In this document: positions 44,763-55,206 of the stretch, one piece after another
Position numbering within the stretch: position 1 is the stretch's first letter
Layout of the letters: the number at the start of each line of letters is the position of its first letter
Source: Pelagophyceae sp. CCMP2097
Taxonomy: Eukaryota > Sar > Pelagophyceae
Reading direction: 5' to 3'
Length of the DNA: 64,000 nt
Assembly (NCBI GenBank): GCA_026770575.1
Contig: MU657166.1
Coordinates: 1,149,102 to 1,213,101, forward strand
Made by a program: the position numbers and the translations under genes
Notes under the pieces: generated by a model
The model's database searches: none
Told to the model about the DNA's origin: nothing
What the model saw: the letters and a program-made list of their open reading frames with translations, nothing else

Positions 44763-45555
44763 ATGGCCAGGTCATGCATGCTACTGTGCGCGCTCGCGCG
44801 CGCCTGCGTGGGCTTCTCGCCGGTTCCGGCGTCGCGCGCCGCAGTGCGCCTCTCCGCCTCCGCCGAGGCGGCAGAGTCGGTGGAGTTTGAGCTCAGCGGG
44901 AACGTGCGCACGGCCTTCTTCGCCAACGTCTGCCGCCGCGAGCTCCTCTTCAACCGCGGCATGGCCGGCACCATGCGCGAAGGTAAGCCGGGCACGCGCG
45001 TGCCGCAGAATGCACCACAGCGCCCCGCACACCGGCGGGGCGCTTGCACTTGCTTTATGCCCGCCATACCTACCGAGGCATACGCGCCCACACAGGCTCG
45101 GACACGTCGGTGGTCATCGTCGCCGAAGGTGCGTCGCCGCCCGCACCACGTCGGCGCCGCGCCGGCGTACGGTGGTGTATACCGCCGTGTCATACATCGT
45201 GTCTAGGCCCGCGGAACAAGCTTGATTCCTTCGTCCGCTGGTGCACGCGGCCCACGCTCACGCTCGAGAACGACACGCGCCGCATCAGGTGCGTTCAAAC
45301 GTCGACGAAGGCTCCCGCTTTAGAATGCATTGTAGCAACGTGGCGTACGGCCCGGCCGTCGGCCTCTCCGACTTTTCCGTGGCGAAGGTCCTGAAGGAGG
45401 GCCCGCCCATCGTCGTCGAGGAGGTCGCGGCGGAGCCCGACGAGCCGACGGAGAACGAACTCATCCGCGAGATGATCTTCGAGCTCGGCGGCATCGTCCG
45501 CGAAAATTCCTTCCCGGTGATGGAAGAGCCGACTTACGACGTTGTCGTCGACTAA
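44763..45555 (+). CDS. Acylphosphatase-like plastid protein
   Basis: Four exons: 44763-44982, 45096-45128, 45207-45288 and 45336-45555 (184 residues). The leader (MARSCMLLCALARACVGFSP) is a signal peptide followed by Ala/Arg/Ser-rich sequence, fitting plastid import in a secondary-plastid alga. The core resembles the acylphosphatase fold: FELSGNVRTAFFANVCRREL, MAGTMREGSDTSVVIVAEGP and LDSFVRWCTR. True acylphosphatases need an Arg in their VFFR loop and a downstream Asn. Here the loop reads TAFFANV, so catalysis is doubtful. The acidic C-terminus (VEEVAAEPDEPTENEL) is not part of that fold. Introns are 113, 78 and 47 bp, GT-AG. The fold is inferred from pattern only. Confidence 0.6.
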
Positions 45556-45859
45556 TCTTTTGGCGCCCCGGTTCGATGCGAGGCATGGAGGCGGCGACTC
45601 TGGAAGGCAGCATCGTCGGTGCACCGCTGGCGGCCTCTGAGATGGCGAGCGAGGCTGGATTTTCTAACTTGAACCCTACCCACTGGCAGGACCTCCGAGA
45701 CTCGAAGAAGACTTCTTGACGCGTTTTCTGTGGGTTTGCTCTCGTGTTGCTGACAGAATTCGGCCAGGGCTGCTTCGTCGTCGCGTCGCACCCGCGGCGA
45801 GCGCGTCGCGAGGCCCGTCCACGCGGGTGTAAGAGGCTCGCGCGTCGCGGGTCGCAACT
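45556..45859. other. Intergenic region between two plastid-protein genes
   Basis: 304 bp, 3' end of one gene and promoter of the next. Nothing specific is recognised. Confidence 0.5.
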
Positions 45860-46932
45860 ATGCTCTGTCGGGCTGCACTCTGCTTGGGGGTCGCCACGGC
45901 CCTCGTGGCCCCGCCTCCTCCCAAGAGGGCCGCGGCGATCCGCGCCGCCAACGCGAAGGAGACCATCGCCGACGACGAGTCAGTCCCTCTCCGAATGGGG
46001 AGCCTCCTCTTGCCGTGGCCCGCACCGCAAACGCGGGAACGCCGCGCTCTAGGAACGCTGCGCTCTACGCCGCTCTCTTCGCGCGCGCGCGCGACGTCGA
46101 CGAGGCGGCGCCGGTCGAGGACGCCACGCAGGCCGCCGTGGAGCGGGGCATCCTCGAAGCGGCGCAGGGCGTGTACGAGCGCGGGCTGCTGGATGAAGCT
46201 CGAAAAGAGCAAAATCAAATCTTCGCAGAATTCGCCCTCGCATTAGCGGACGAGGAACCCGAAGTTGCAGAGCCGCTGTACTACGATGCGTCGGCGACGA
46301 AGAAGCTTTATTATTCAAACTTTTTCAATGCTGCAGTCAAAGCCAGAGGCGTCTCTGTCGTCGGAACCGAGCCCACAAAGCGCGTCGTCGACCGCCTGCA
46401 GGCGGAGTGGCGGGGCCTGCGCGATTCGACGGGGCAGTCGTCGCAGGCCTGGCGCTGGATGTTGGATCCGAGGCAGTCGCTGACGTACTTCGACTTGGAC
46501 GCGGCACGCAAGTCGTGGCTCCGCGTCGCCGAGCGGCAGCACGCGCGCGCGGCCCTCGTCGGTTCCGCCGCGCTCTTGGCGGCGCCCTTGGACGCGGAGA
46601 GGATCGGTGCTTTAGCGCAATTTGCAAGGTGCGGCTGCCCTGAGGCCATTGACACGTTCCTCTCCGGCGTCCCCAACGCCTACGTCGAGCTCCCTCTCCT
46701 CCTCGTCCTCATCGCCTTCACGGCGGGCGAGCTGGAGAGGTGCCTCTTCGTCGCCGACCCGGCGTTTGCGACGACTGTGACGCGCAAAAACACCAAGACC
46801 GACGACGAAGAAAATCCAATGCTTACCAAGGCGCGCGCCATCTGGTCCGGCGCAGAGATGCTCCAGGGACGCTTCGCCATGGTCGCTTCGGCCTGCCTCA
46901 TCCTCGCGCCCGCACTCGCGCCGGTCGCCTGA
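45860..46932 (+). CDS. Plastid protein with one light-harvesting-like helix
   Basis: Exons 45860-45978 and 46053-46932 (332 residues). The signal peptide MLCRAALCLGVATALVAPPP ends in a plastid-type motif. A long soluble region follows (many Ala/Glu/Arg; LYYDASATKKLYYSNFFNAA; WMLDPRQSLTYFDL) that I cannot assign. Near the end are two hydrophobic segments. The last, WSGAEMLQGRFAMVASACLI, carries the chlorophyll-binding E-x-x-x-G-R-x-A-M motif of LHC/HLIP/SEP proteins. This looks like a one- or two-helix relative of the LHC superfamily fused to a soluble domain, placed in the thylakoid, perhaps for photoprotection or assembly. The role is inference. Confidence 0.65.
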
Positions 46933-47159
46933 GCGACGAGGAGATGCACATAAACCCTTACTCGAATGCGGACATCATGGGGCCGCCGACCCGCATGCAC
47001 AAACGACACCCACGCGCGACGATCTCCCCGACATCCAACTATTTTTTTCAGAACGCATGACAGCGAGCCTCAGGTCACCGACGAGAGACGGCGCCCCCCG
47101 CAGTGGGCGTCCCTTCAGATGAGTACGCGGCCCTTGTTACATTACTTAAAACGCGTCGC

Positions 47160-48152
47160 TTAGAAGGAGTTGCCGAGCTGGAGTCCGAGGGCGGCGTGGC
47201 CGAAGAGGAGGACCATGGTCGTGGAACCCACGTAGGCGTGCGCGGCGCGCGCGTTCGCGCCCAAGGCCGGGAAGGAGAGCGGCGCCGCCGCGACGGCGGC
47301 TAGGACCGCGTACGACGCGATGGCCGACACGGCGTGCGGCGATTCCTACGCAAAGGCGGTCCACAAAATCACGGTGGCCATCTTTGCCGTCGCAAGCAAC
47401 CACGGTGGCCATCGTAGCCGTCGCGAGCAACCAACTTACCAAGAACGGATGTCCCTGGACCTGGTTCAGGATCAAGCCGCCCTGGCCGCCGAGGACGAAG
47501 AAGAAGAGCATGCCCGCCATGATCTTCGGGTGGAGGGACCGCGAAGTCTCGCCGAGGGAGAGGGGGTAGACGGTGTCCGCGTTGCCCGTACGGATGCTCC
47601 AGCCGAGGAAGGGCCCGTACAAGCCCATGGTCAAGAGGACGGCGCCCATGGCGGCCGGGTGGCCCCAGTGCAGGAGGACGTCGGGGACGAGGCCAGCGTC
47701 CTTGGCTTGAGTAAAAAGAGGCGTCCAGATGTCTGCGTAAGCCTTCAACGGACCCTTGATTGGCTCAAGCACCGTCGCAGGGTCGATGGCCATGCGCGCC
47801 GGCGCGCGCGTCGTGCGGACGCGAGGCGCCACCTAAAGGCAAAGGCGTCGAGACGCGGACCGAGAAGCGGGGGCGGCCACTACTCTAAGAGAGGGATCTC
47901 GATAGCTGCAGGTGCAGCTCAAAGCCAAGCTGTGGCTATAGTTGCAGGTACCACTCAGAGCCAAGCTATAGCTGCAGGTCCCACCCAGAGCCGAGCTCTC
48001 GTGCAGGTGCAACCCACAGCCGCAAGCTCATAGCTGGAGCTGCAACTCAAAGATTGCATTGGCATAGGCCCGAGCCGGACAGAGGAGGGACGCACCAGCG
48101 CCGAGGCCTGGGCGATCGCCACGACGACGCAGATGGAACGCATAGCAGGCAT
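47160..48152 (-). CDS. DUF4079 family plastid membrane protein
   Basis: Exons: 48096-48152, 47440-47832 and 47160-47345 (211 residues). Exon 1 encodes a signal peptide (MPAMRSICVVVAIAQASAL) and the join gives ASALVAP, close to the heterokont ASA-FAP cleavage motif. The mature protein has four membrane helices with conserved histidines (LLHWGHPAAMG; LHPKIMAGMLFFF; SPHAVSAIASY; LFGHAALGLQLG), as in cyanobacterial and plastid DUF4079 proteins. The His pairs suggest cytochrome-b561-like haem binding, but the function is not known. Intron 1 (263 bp) consists mostly of a degenerate tandem repeat. The gene is convergent with the LHC-like gene, 227 bp apart. Confidence 0.88.
47903..48052. repeat. Degenerate ~40-bp tandem repeat inside an intron
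   Basis: Three to four imperfect copies of AGCTGCAGGT, then an ACTCAGAGCCA-type unit. It lies in intron 1 of the DUF4079 gene. Confidence 0.75.
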
Positions 48153-48633
48153 CGTTCGGGTCGTGATTTGGAAGGTGGGCTGAGGTGGTCGTCAAAGGGG
48201 GGGGAACGGAAAAAGGACCCAATTCTTTCGGGTCCGCAAGCGAGGGTCGGTGGGCATGTTCCTCGAAACGGCGGCCGCGCCTCCGTGGTGCCCGCCGGGG
48301 GTGGAGCGGTGGTCCGGCCGGTGAGTCGAGTCAATTCTCTGTCCTCGCCGAAAATGGGTGGCCGCGGCGCAACCCCTTGGAATGGACAACTCGTATGATC
48401 TACAAGGGATCTGCCTCTCCCGGGTGCCCTGCGATAGATTGGTCGAGTTGGCATTCATGAGATTACGGCCGGAAGCGTTGTGATGCGGGTACATTCTCAT
48501 TCTCGCGCGGCGGACGTGGCTCGCAGGCGGCGGCGACCACGAGAGTGCGAGGCCGCCTCTTTCGAGCTTTTCGACGTCGACTCTTTCGAGTTTCCAGCGG
48601 GTTTCCGGCGGGCTTCCGGCGCCTTTTGCAAAG
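48153..48633. other. Intergenic region
   Basis: 481 bp between the DUF4079 promoter side and the end of the dehydratase gene. Contains a GGGG-rich run (48196-48210) and short direct repeats of a TTTCCGGCGGGCTTCC type (48597-48620). No gene is supported. Confidence 0.45.
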
Positions 48634-49961
48634 CTAGAAACTGGCGCTGACGTTCTCGCCTATCCGCGGGTGCGCGACGAGAGCCTACGGAGACGGCGTC
48701 GCGGGCGGCAGAGGGCCCCGTTCTCCGCGGAAGACGGACCTGCTCGATGTTGGAATAGCGGTGCGAGTTCTTGCGGTACCAGTCCACCGTGATAGCCAGG
48801 CCCTCTTCCCAGCTCATCTTCTCGGCCCAGCCGAGCTTGGCCAGCTCCGTGTTGTCGATGGTGTAGCGGAGGTCGTTGAAGGCGCGGTCGGGCACGAACG
48901 TGATGAGCGACTCCTCGCGGTCGCCGAGGCCCATAATCTGGATGAGCTCCTTGGCCACCGCGAGGTTGGAACGCTCGTTGCAGCCGCCAATGTTGTAAAT
49001 GTGGCCGATGCGCCCTTCGTGGAGGATGGTGTCAAAGGCATTGGCCACGTCCTCGACGTAGAGGAAGTTGCGCGTGTTGGACCCCGTGCCGTGCAGCGTC
49101 ACGGGCCGGCCGCGCTCCAGCTGGTTGATAAACTTCGGGATCAACTTCTCCGGGAACTGGTGCGGGCCGTAGACGTTGTTGCCGCGCGTGATGATGATGG
49201 GCAGGTTGAACGACCGGTGGTACGACTTGACGAGGAACTCGGCCCCCGCCTTGGTCGCCGCGTACCTTTTGGAAAAGCGTCGTACTACGACCCGTCGGGC
49301 GCCTCTCTGTTCGACCGACTCACGGGTTGGTGGGCTCGAGGACGTGGTCCTCGATCATCGGAGCAGTGTCGTCCTCGCCTTCGCCGTAGACCTCGTCCGT
49401 CGAGACGTGGATGAACTTGGAAATCTTGTTCAGCTTGGCAGCCTCGAGCAGGCAGTGAGTGCCCATGATGTTGTTGCGCGTAAACTGGAAAGAATTGCCA
49501 AACGAGTTGTCGACGTGCCTAAAGCGTTTTCGATTCGGCGCGCGGCCGCCGTTAAGCGCGCAAAAACGCACGTCTGCGCGGCAAAGTGCATGATCGTGTC
49601 GATCTTTTCGACGTCGAGGACGTAGTTAACGAGGTCCGCGGAGCAAATGTCTCCCTTGACGAACTTGTAATTCGGCAGGCCCGCGACCTACCGCGCCCGG
49701 TCCAAAACGTCCGGCCCGGCGCGGAATGCCCGCGGGGCGAAATTCCCGCGGGGTGCGACGCCGATGGTGGTCCGCCCTGGCGCGCGGGCGCACCTCGGCG
49801 AGGTTGGCGATGCAGGCGCAGTAATCCAGGCGGTCAAAGTTGATGATCTTGTACTGCGGGTACTTCTTGCACAGCAAAATGACCACGTGCGACGCGATGA
49901 ACCCCGCGCCGCCGGTGACCATGATGTGCTTCTCGAACACCGGTTCCGTCATGGCCGCCAT
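48634..49961 (-). CDS. dTDP/UDP-glucose 4,6-dehydratase (RmlB/RHM type)
   Basis: Extended short-chain dehydrogenase; first step from NDP-glucose toward rhamnose and other deoxysugars for glycans. Five exons: 49794-49961, 49572-49687, 49324-49518, 48740-49265 and 48634-48684 (351 residues, the family length). Rossmann motif VTGGAGFIASHV; HFAAQTHVDNSF; HVSTDEVYGE with the catalytic TDE; PYAATKAGAEFLVKSYH with the Y-x-x-x-K pair; GNNVYGPHQFPEKLIPKFI; GTGSNTRNFLYVEDVA. The final small exon was chosen because it gives NIEQALVAHPRIGENV, a normal family ending. Without that splice the frame runs into basic low-complexity sequence to 48497. No second (epimerase/reductase) domain follows, so this is not a full plant RHM. 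Confidence 0.95.
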
Positions 49962-50851
49962 CGCTTGCGAGTGAACCGCGCAGCCGACTTTATGATTTTT
50001 GGAGATCCCAACGAACTTTGCTAGGACCGTTGGGCCAGTGGAGAGTGAAAATACAAGTAGGCATTGAATTTTCTAGACATCATGATATCCGAGTTAAATT
50101 TTGGCCCAAATCATTTTCGTCATAATTTCTTCTTGTCTTGAAATTTAAACAATGCTGGACGAGCACTATGGCGACGTCGTGTATACGTACTTCCTCGAGG
50201 ACTACCCCTTATCTTGAGGCGCCTCCTTCGTAACGCAGCGGTCTTGCTTGCTTAAGATCCACCTAAGAGCCTGAATATTGTTCTTTCTACAATTGTATCA
50301 ATCCGAGGCTCAGAAAACGGAACGCAAAAGTTTCGGGACCAAAACGTCTTTTTGTGTGTGTTTGAGTAATTTCTCAAAAAAGGCAAGGGCACCGCTTGGA
50401 AGAATATCTCGCCACGCTGCTCCTTGCGCCGCACGTGGGCGCTCGAAAAGTTCCGAGAAATCGGTCGATCCGGCTGTTTCCGGGCGCAACTTAGGTCCCG
50501 GGCGTCGACTGGCGCGCTGCCTCTTTTAGCGACGTCGACGTCCCCGGACGGGGCTGGGCGTACGAATCTTCGCCTGGAACTGCCGGGAAGGCGACGGTGG
50601 AACGGGCTCCGGGCAAAACACTCGAGAGCCTGGAACTGCCGGACGATTCGAGCGGCTACTTCGGCGCCTCCCCGTCGTGCTCCCCACATATCATGGTGCC
50701 ACCCGTGGTGACCGAAGCGGCACTCGTGGCGTTCCAGGCCCGTGCTTCGAGGACTCTGACCTGCGGGCCGGTTCGCCGGTCGCGTGCACCCCGACACGCT
50801 CTGGGGGGCCGATTCAGAACACAGGTTTGATTACGAGACCTTTTCGAGGCG
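49962..50851. other. 890-bp intergenic region, partly AT-rich
   Basis: The left half (about 50030-50330) is clearly more AT-rich than the window. It contains a 21-codon open frame with a good start context at 50152-50217 (MLDEHYGDVVYTY, then FLEDYPLS) that I cannot assign. The right half is GC-rich with no protein-like frame. It holds the dehydratase promoter and the ABC gene 3' side. Confidence 0.5.
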
Positions 50852-52372
50852 CTAGACCTTTTCGTCTGAGGGCGCGACGGCAGCGGCGGCCGTGGCGGGT
50901 CGCTTGGATTCGGGCGCCCTGCTCTCAGGCGCGGCGAGGAGGGACTTCAGGCGCTTGAAGTCGGCGTCGTTCTCGTAGAGGGCGCGCTGCCCCTTTTGCT
51001 TGCTCGATGCGGCGGCGGCGGCGGCGTTCTTCACGAAAAGATAAAGGCCAAACATGCAGAAGAACGAGGCGCCCGTGATGACGGCGTACAGCGGCAACCG
51101 GTCGCTCGGCGGGCAGGCGTCCATCTCGACGCCCGGCAAACGGCACCAGAGGTAATACCGCGGGAAGAGGTAGCGCAGCGTCTTCACAGCGTCGACGCCG
51201 GCGCCGGGCGAAAACGTCGTGGAGAAGAAGATCATGAAAAGAAACGGCATGGTGCCGCAGATCTGCACGGCGCCGAGGGGCAGCTTGGTGAAGAGCGCAA
51301 AGGCGATGAGCGGGAGGGTGAGCGAGGCAGAGTCCATGAGCATCATGAGGAAATAGTCCCCACCGTACATCGTGTCGGGCCGCACGAGTTGCAAAAGGCC
51401 GTACTCGATGCCCGCGATGATGAGGATGAGCATCAAAGTGAGGCCGACCTTCATTGCCATGTTCGTCTGCAGCGAGGCGTGCATCAGCGCCTCGGACTCT
51501 TCCGTGACGTAGTTGCGCCAGTCCGTCAACGAGAGGAGGTACGGGTTGACGCAAAAGTAGGCGACGATCTGGGCCGCGACCATGACTAAGGGCTCGGAGC
51601 CTTTGGAGGTGTTCCAGAACGTGAGGAGGAAGCATCCGAAGGCAAAAGCAGTGAAGGCAAAGATGCCAAACAGCGCCGCCGACCCGCTGACCTCCGTCTC
51701 CCAGAAGAAGCGCAGACCGCCGTCGACGCCGCCGTCGAAGTTTTTGCCCGAGGAAACCGCGTTTAAAGCGTGCGCGCGGTCCGCCAACGCGCCGTTCACC
51801 GCAACTTTCGACCGGTCGATGGCCGAGACGCGCAACGTGTTGTCCGCCAGCGTCGTCAAAGCGTCGATGTGGTCGTTGGTCACCAGCAGCACGGAGTGGT
51901 CCTGGGACAGCACCTCCAAGCGGCCGACGATCCACGGCACAAAGTCGTCCGTGACGCCCGCAAAGGGCTCGTCGAAGACGATGAGCATGCCGCTGTGGCC
52001 AGCCACGCGCTGGCAGATGAGCTCGAAGAGCAGCATCTTGCGCTGGCCGCCGGAGAGGCCGGCGGTGAAGTCGCCGGCCATCGTGCCGCCGATCTTAATC
52101 GTCTTCGTCTGTTTCTCGTACAAGTTCCAGAACGGCAGCTTCGACGGGTCGAAGGACGGGATCTGCGCCACGGTGATGTAGGGCCGCAGGTTGTGGTACT
52201 GCCGCACGTAGATGCATTTGTTCGCCTACCGAGGAATCCGTCGATTTCAACATCCACAGAGTCCGGCGCGGGCGCGCGATTCGCGCGGGAAGCGGCCGCG
52301 CACCTCGTACACGTGGTTCAAGAACGTCGTCTTGCCGCTGCCCGACGAGCCGACGACGACGGTGAGAACCAT
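50852..52372 (-). CDS. Compact ABCG-like half-transporter
   Basis: Exons 52304-52372 and 50852-52225 (480 residues). The nucleotide-binding domain starts almost at the Walker A motif (GSSGSGKTTFLNHVY at residue 8). It continues with a Q-loop-like VRQYHNLRPYITV, signature LSGGQRK, Walker B MLIVFDEPFAG and the H-loop LLVTNDH. It is about 160-170 residues, shorter than usual, because the N-terminal strands and part of the helical domain are absent. Six membrane helices follow (FGIFAFTAFAFGCFLLTFW onward), with extracellular-loop cysteines near VEMDACPP. The NBD-then-TMD order matches ABCG half-transporters, which dimerise to export lipids or small molecules. The acidic/Ala-rich tail is cytosolic. 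An upstream exon with the missing strands is possible but I found none. Confidence 0.85.
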
Positions 52373-52986
52373 TGTTTGCAAATCGAACACACACAAGCAG
52401 AGAAGGGAACTGTGTGGGTTGCGAGAATGTTCCTTGGGAAAAAGCGAAAGTCACTCGCCGGTCGGGATCTCATCGGTTTAATTTTGCGCCATCGCCCACC
52501 ATCGCCCGCGCGGGTATGAGATACCGACGGCGCACCTCACGGCGACCCAGCCGCGCCGGGCCCGTCTGAAGTAACAGGCTCCGTGGAGCTCTTACAATTG
52601 TATTCCAAGGGCAAGGAGACCGACTCGTCTCGGCTTTTCAAATTGAGGATTAATTTATTAAAATTTTGGTGGTTAGGGTTGCTACCAAAATTAGCGTGCG
52701 ATCCTGAGCCGCAGTTCGCGTCGTGCACTCCCCGGAGGAATGCCCCATGTCGGGCTGATGAGTTTACCAATTCGACGGGAGAAATTAAAAATCGCCGAAG
52801 CGCCTATCCTTGTCCGGCGGCGCGGGTGCGACGCGCGCCCGCCGATGCCGACGGTCGGCCAGAGGTCGGGTACCTAAAACCATTTTGTTGGTCAGGACGT
52901 ATATTCAGCGACGACTGCGTCACCTGCTCGAGACTGGCATTCCATAGCGCTTCGAAGCCCGAAGCACGGGGAAGAGCGCGCGCGGA
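52373..52986. promoter_or_regulatory. Divergent intergenic region, ABC transporter / Mpv17
   Basis: 614 bp between divergent starts. Around 52645-52695 an AT-rich patch contains an inverted repeat (AAATTTTGGTGG ... CTACCAAAATT). No gene. Confidence 0.45.
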
Positions 52987-53827
52987 ATGCCGATGTCGAG
53001 CCGTGCCGCCGTCGTCTCCGTGCTGCTCGTGGCGTGCTGCGACGGCCTCGTGTCGCTTTCGCGGCCGGCGGCGCCGCGCGGCGGGCTTGCGACGCGGCCG
53101 AGGCTGGTCCCAGCCGAGGTGTGGGCCGACTACCTCGGCGCCCTCGAGGCGCAGCCGCTGCTGACCAAGGCCTGTACGGCGGGCGTGATCATCGGCGCGG
53201 GCGACGCGACTGCCCAAGTTGTGGAGTCGCTGTCGGCGGGCGCGGCAACGTTCGACGCAAAGCGCGCCGCTCGCTGGGTGCGCCACACCACGCGCCGCAG
53301 ACGCCACACACCGCAACGCAGGCCACCTTCGGCTTCGCGCTCCAAGCCCCGTGGTCCGCGCCGGCGTCCTTCTCGCTGTGGGGGGTCCTTCTCGCCTTTT
53401 CGACGAAGAGCGTCACGCCGCAGGAACCATTTTTACTACCAGCTCCTTGACGGCGCTTTGCCTCCGACGGTTGACCCGTTCACTGCGACGACTGCTGTAA
53501 AGGTGCTGATCGACCAGGGCATCCAAGCGCCGATCTTCACCGCCGTCATCTTCGTCTTCTTCGCCCTCGTCGAGGGCCGCGGGATCGCCGCCGCCGGCGA
53601 TCAGATCCAAAAGGAGCTCGGCCAGGTGCGCAATCGCGGCCATCGGCGGCTTTTGAATTCTATGTCAGGTGTTGGTCAAGAATTGGGCGGTATTTATTCC
53701 TGCAACTGCTATCAACCTCGCCTTCTGCCCACCAGAGCTCCGCGTCCTCTTCCTCAACGCAGTCTTCTTCTTCTGGGTCATCTACCTCTCCCTGACCGTC
53801 AACGCGTCCGCGCAAAAGACATCTTAA
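52987..53827 (+). CDS. Mpv17/PMP22 family membrane protein
   Basis: Small four-helix membrane protein of the Mpv17/PMP22/Sym1 family, found in mitochondria, peroxisomes or plastids. Exons: 52987-53277, 53322-53353, 53424-53625 and 53669-53827 (227 residues). The N-terminus (MPMSSRAAVVSVLLVACCDG) is signal-like, so plastid or ER routing is likely. Family signatures: YLGALEAQPLLTKACTAG, GAGDATAQ, RWATFGFALQAPWNHFYYQL and the C-terminal block KNWAVFIPATAINLAFCPPE with LRVLFLNAVFFFWVIYLS. Exon 2 is only 32 bp. It ends 49 bp from the convergent PT-repeat gene. Family members affect inner-membrane permeability; the cargo is unknown. Confidence 0.93.
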
Positions 53828-53876
53828 AGAGGCTCCGAAACGCCTTTGTCACGCCCCCAACGGGATGTGCCGGATG

Positions 53877-54977
53877 TTATGATGCCAAGTTAGAGTACGG
53901 GGCGCGGGGCGACCGGTAGCGTCCTTCGCACTGGCCGCAGGCTCTTTGCGCCCACGGCTCGTTTTCGCACGCGGCCTCGCACTGGGCGACGGTTGTAGAT
54001 TTGCAGCCGCAAATAAAGTGTCCAGACGTCCCGCACTGCGACCCGTAAAGCGCCGGTTCGGCGGCGCACTCGTACGCTTTCATGTTGATTGCGTCGGCCT
54101 CCATCACAGACGCGGCGGCGTCGCAGCAGGCCACGCATGAAAAACACTTTTCCAGCGCTCCGCGGCAGCTGTCCGCGCCAGCGTCAAAGTCGAAGCACCG
54201 CGTCCACAGCTGCTCGATGACCGTCGGGACGGAACTCGGCGCCGACGTCGGCAATCCAGTCGGCGCGGACGAAATGGAAGGGAGCTGAGTCGGCACGCTC
54301 GTCGGCGCGGACGTCGGCGTCGGCGACGGCACAGACGTCGGGAGGGGGGTCGGCGTCCCGGACGGCGCAGCGGTGGGTAGACTCGTCGGGACGGCGCTCG
54401 GGACGGCCGTGGGCACCGACGTCGGAACCGGGCTCGGCAACGACGTCGGAACCGCCGTCGGCATTGTGGTGGGCACGGGGCTCGGAAGCGCCGTAGGTAA
54501 AGACGTCGGCGCTGGGCTCGGCGGCGTCGTGGGCACGGGGCTCGGCAGCGCCGTGGGTAAAGACGTCGGCGCTGGGCTCGGTGGCGTCGTGGGCACGGGG
54601 CTCGGCAGCGCCGTGGGTAAAGACGTCGGAACCGCGGTCGGCGTCGTTGTGGGCACGGGGCTCGGTAGCGTCGTGGGCACGGACGTCGGAACCGCCGTCG
54701 GCATTGTGGTGGGGTTGGCCGTCGGCTGCGCCGTGGTGGGGTTGGCCGTCGGCATCACCGTCGGGAGTTGCGAGGGCAAGGGCGTCGTGAACGTCGGCTC
54801 CGTCGTCGGGACGGCGGTGGGCGCCTCGGTCGGCGCGTCGGTCTCGGCAGGCGTTACTGGCGGCACCGGCACGGGCATCGGCGCCGGGATCGGAAAATCC
54901 TGCGCTATAGCCGAATCCAGCAAGAGGCAGACCAGCAAGAGGCACCGCGAGGCCCGCGCAGCGCCCACTGATGGCAT
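53877..54977 (-). CDS. Secreted Pro-Thr-repeat (mucin-like) protein with cysteine-rich tail
   Basis: Intronless, 366 residues. Signal peptide (ASRCLLLVCLLLDSAIA), then about 230 residues of P-T-x-x-P-T repeats (PTALPSPVPTTPPSPAPTSL repeated), which are likely O-glycosylated and extended. The last 100 residues hold about twelve cysteines (CFSCVACCDAAASV; YGSQCGTSGHFICGCKS; CEAACENEPWAQRACGQCEG), a compact disulfide-bonded domain I cannot name. Such PT-repeat proteins are common in heterokont and haptophyte algae as surface or matrix proteins. The DNA of the repeat region is a 60-bp tandem array. A TAGGAATTCCTA palindrome lies 33 bp upstream of the start. Confidence 0.85.
   Translation of the reverse strand: MPSVGAARASRCLLLVCLLLDSAIAQDFPIPAPMPVPVPPVTPAETDAPTEAPTAVPTTEPTFTTPLPSQLPTVMPTANPTTAQPTANPTTMPTAVPTSVPTTLPSPVPTTTPTAVPTSLPTALPSPVPTTPPSPAPTSLPTALPSPVPTTPPSPAPTSLPTALPSPVPTTMPTAVPTSLPSPVPTSVPTAVPSAVPTSLPTAAPSGTPTPLPTSVPSPTPTSAPTSVPTQLPSISSAPTGLPTSAPSSVPTVIEQLWTRCFDFDAGADSCRGALEKCFSCVACCDAAASVMEADAINMKAYECAAEPALYGSQCGTSGHFICGCKSTTVAQCEAACENEPWAQRACGQCEGRYRSPRAPYSNLAS
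54481..54660. repeat. 60-bp tandem repeat array (three clear copies)
   Basis: Each 60-bp unit begins CTCGGCAGCGCCGT and ends GTCGTGGGCACGGGG. It encodes the PT repeats on the minus strand. More diverged copies flank it. Confidence 0.9.
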
Positions 54978-55009
54978 GCCAACGAGCAGCTGCTTCTGGA
55001 TCTGTCCGA

Positions 55010-55023
55010 ATAGGAATTCCTAT
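55010..55023. promoter_or_regulatory. Perfect palindrome ATAGGAATTCCTAT
   Basis: A 14-bp perfect palindrome 33 bp upstream of the PT-repeat protein start. Related sequences occur at 57422-57437, 19092-19103 and 7826-7850. It may be an initiator or transcription-factor site. Confidence 0.4.
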
Positions 55024-55160
55024 ATTATTACGAAAATTATATTGACCGAAAATTTGGATGTTTGAGAATGCTTGAGTCGGCCCTTCTTTGAGCGGCCACT
55101 CCTCACTAGGCGCCGGCGCCGCCCGCGAACCGCGAAGGCGAGCGCCGTTCGATGGCCCGC

Positions 55161-55206
55161 ACTCGGCATCACACTCGGCATCACACTCGGCATCACACTC
55201 GGCATC
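55161..55206. repeat. 12-bp tandem repeat ACTCGGCATCAC, nearly four copies
   Basis: Perfect tandem repeat in the intergenic region. Confidence 0.95.

Noticed and set aside
48497..48739. Read-through C-terminus of the dehydratase
   Set aside because: Basic low-complexity tail absent from the family. A GT-AG splice to 48684 gives a normal ending and length.
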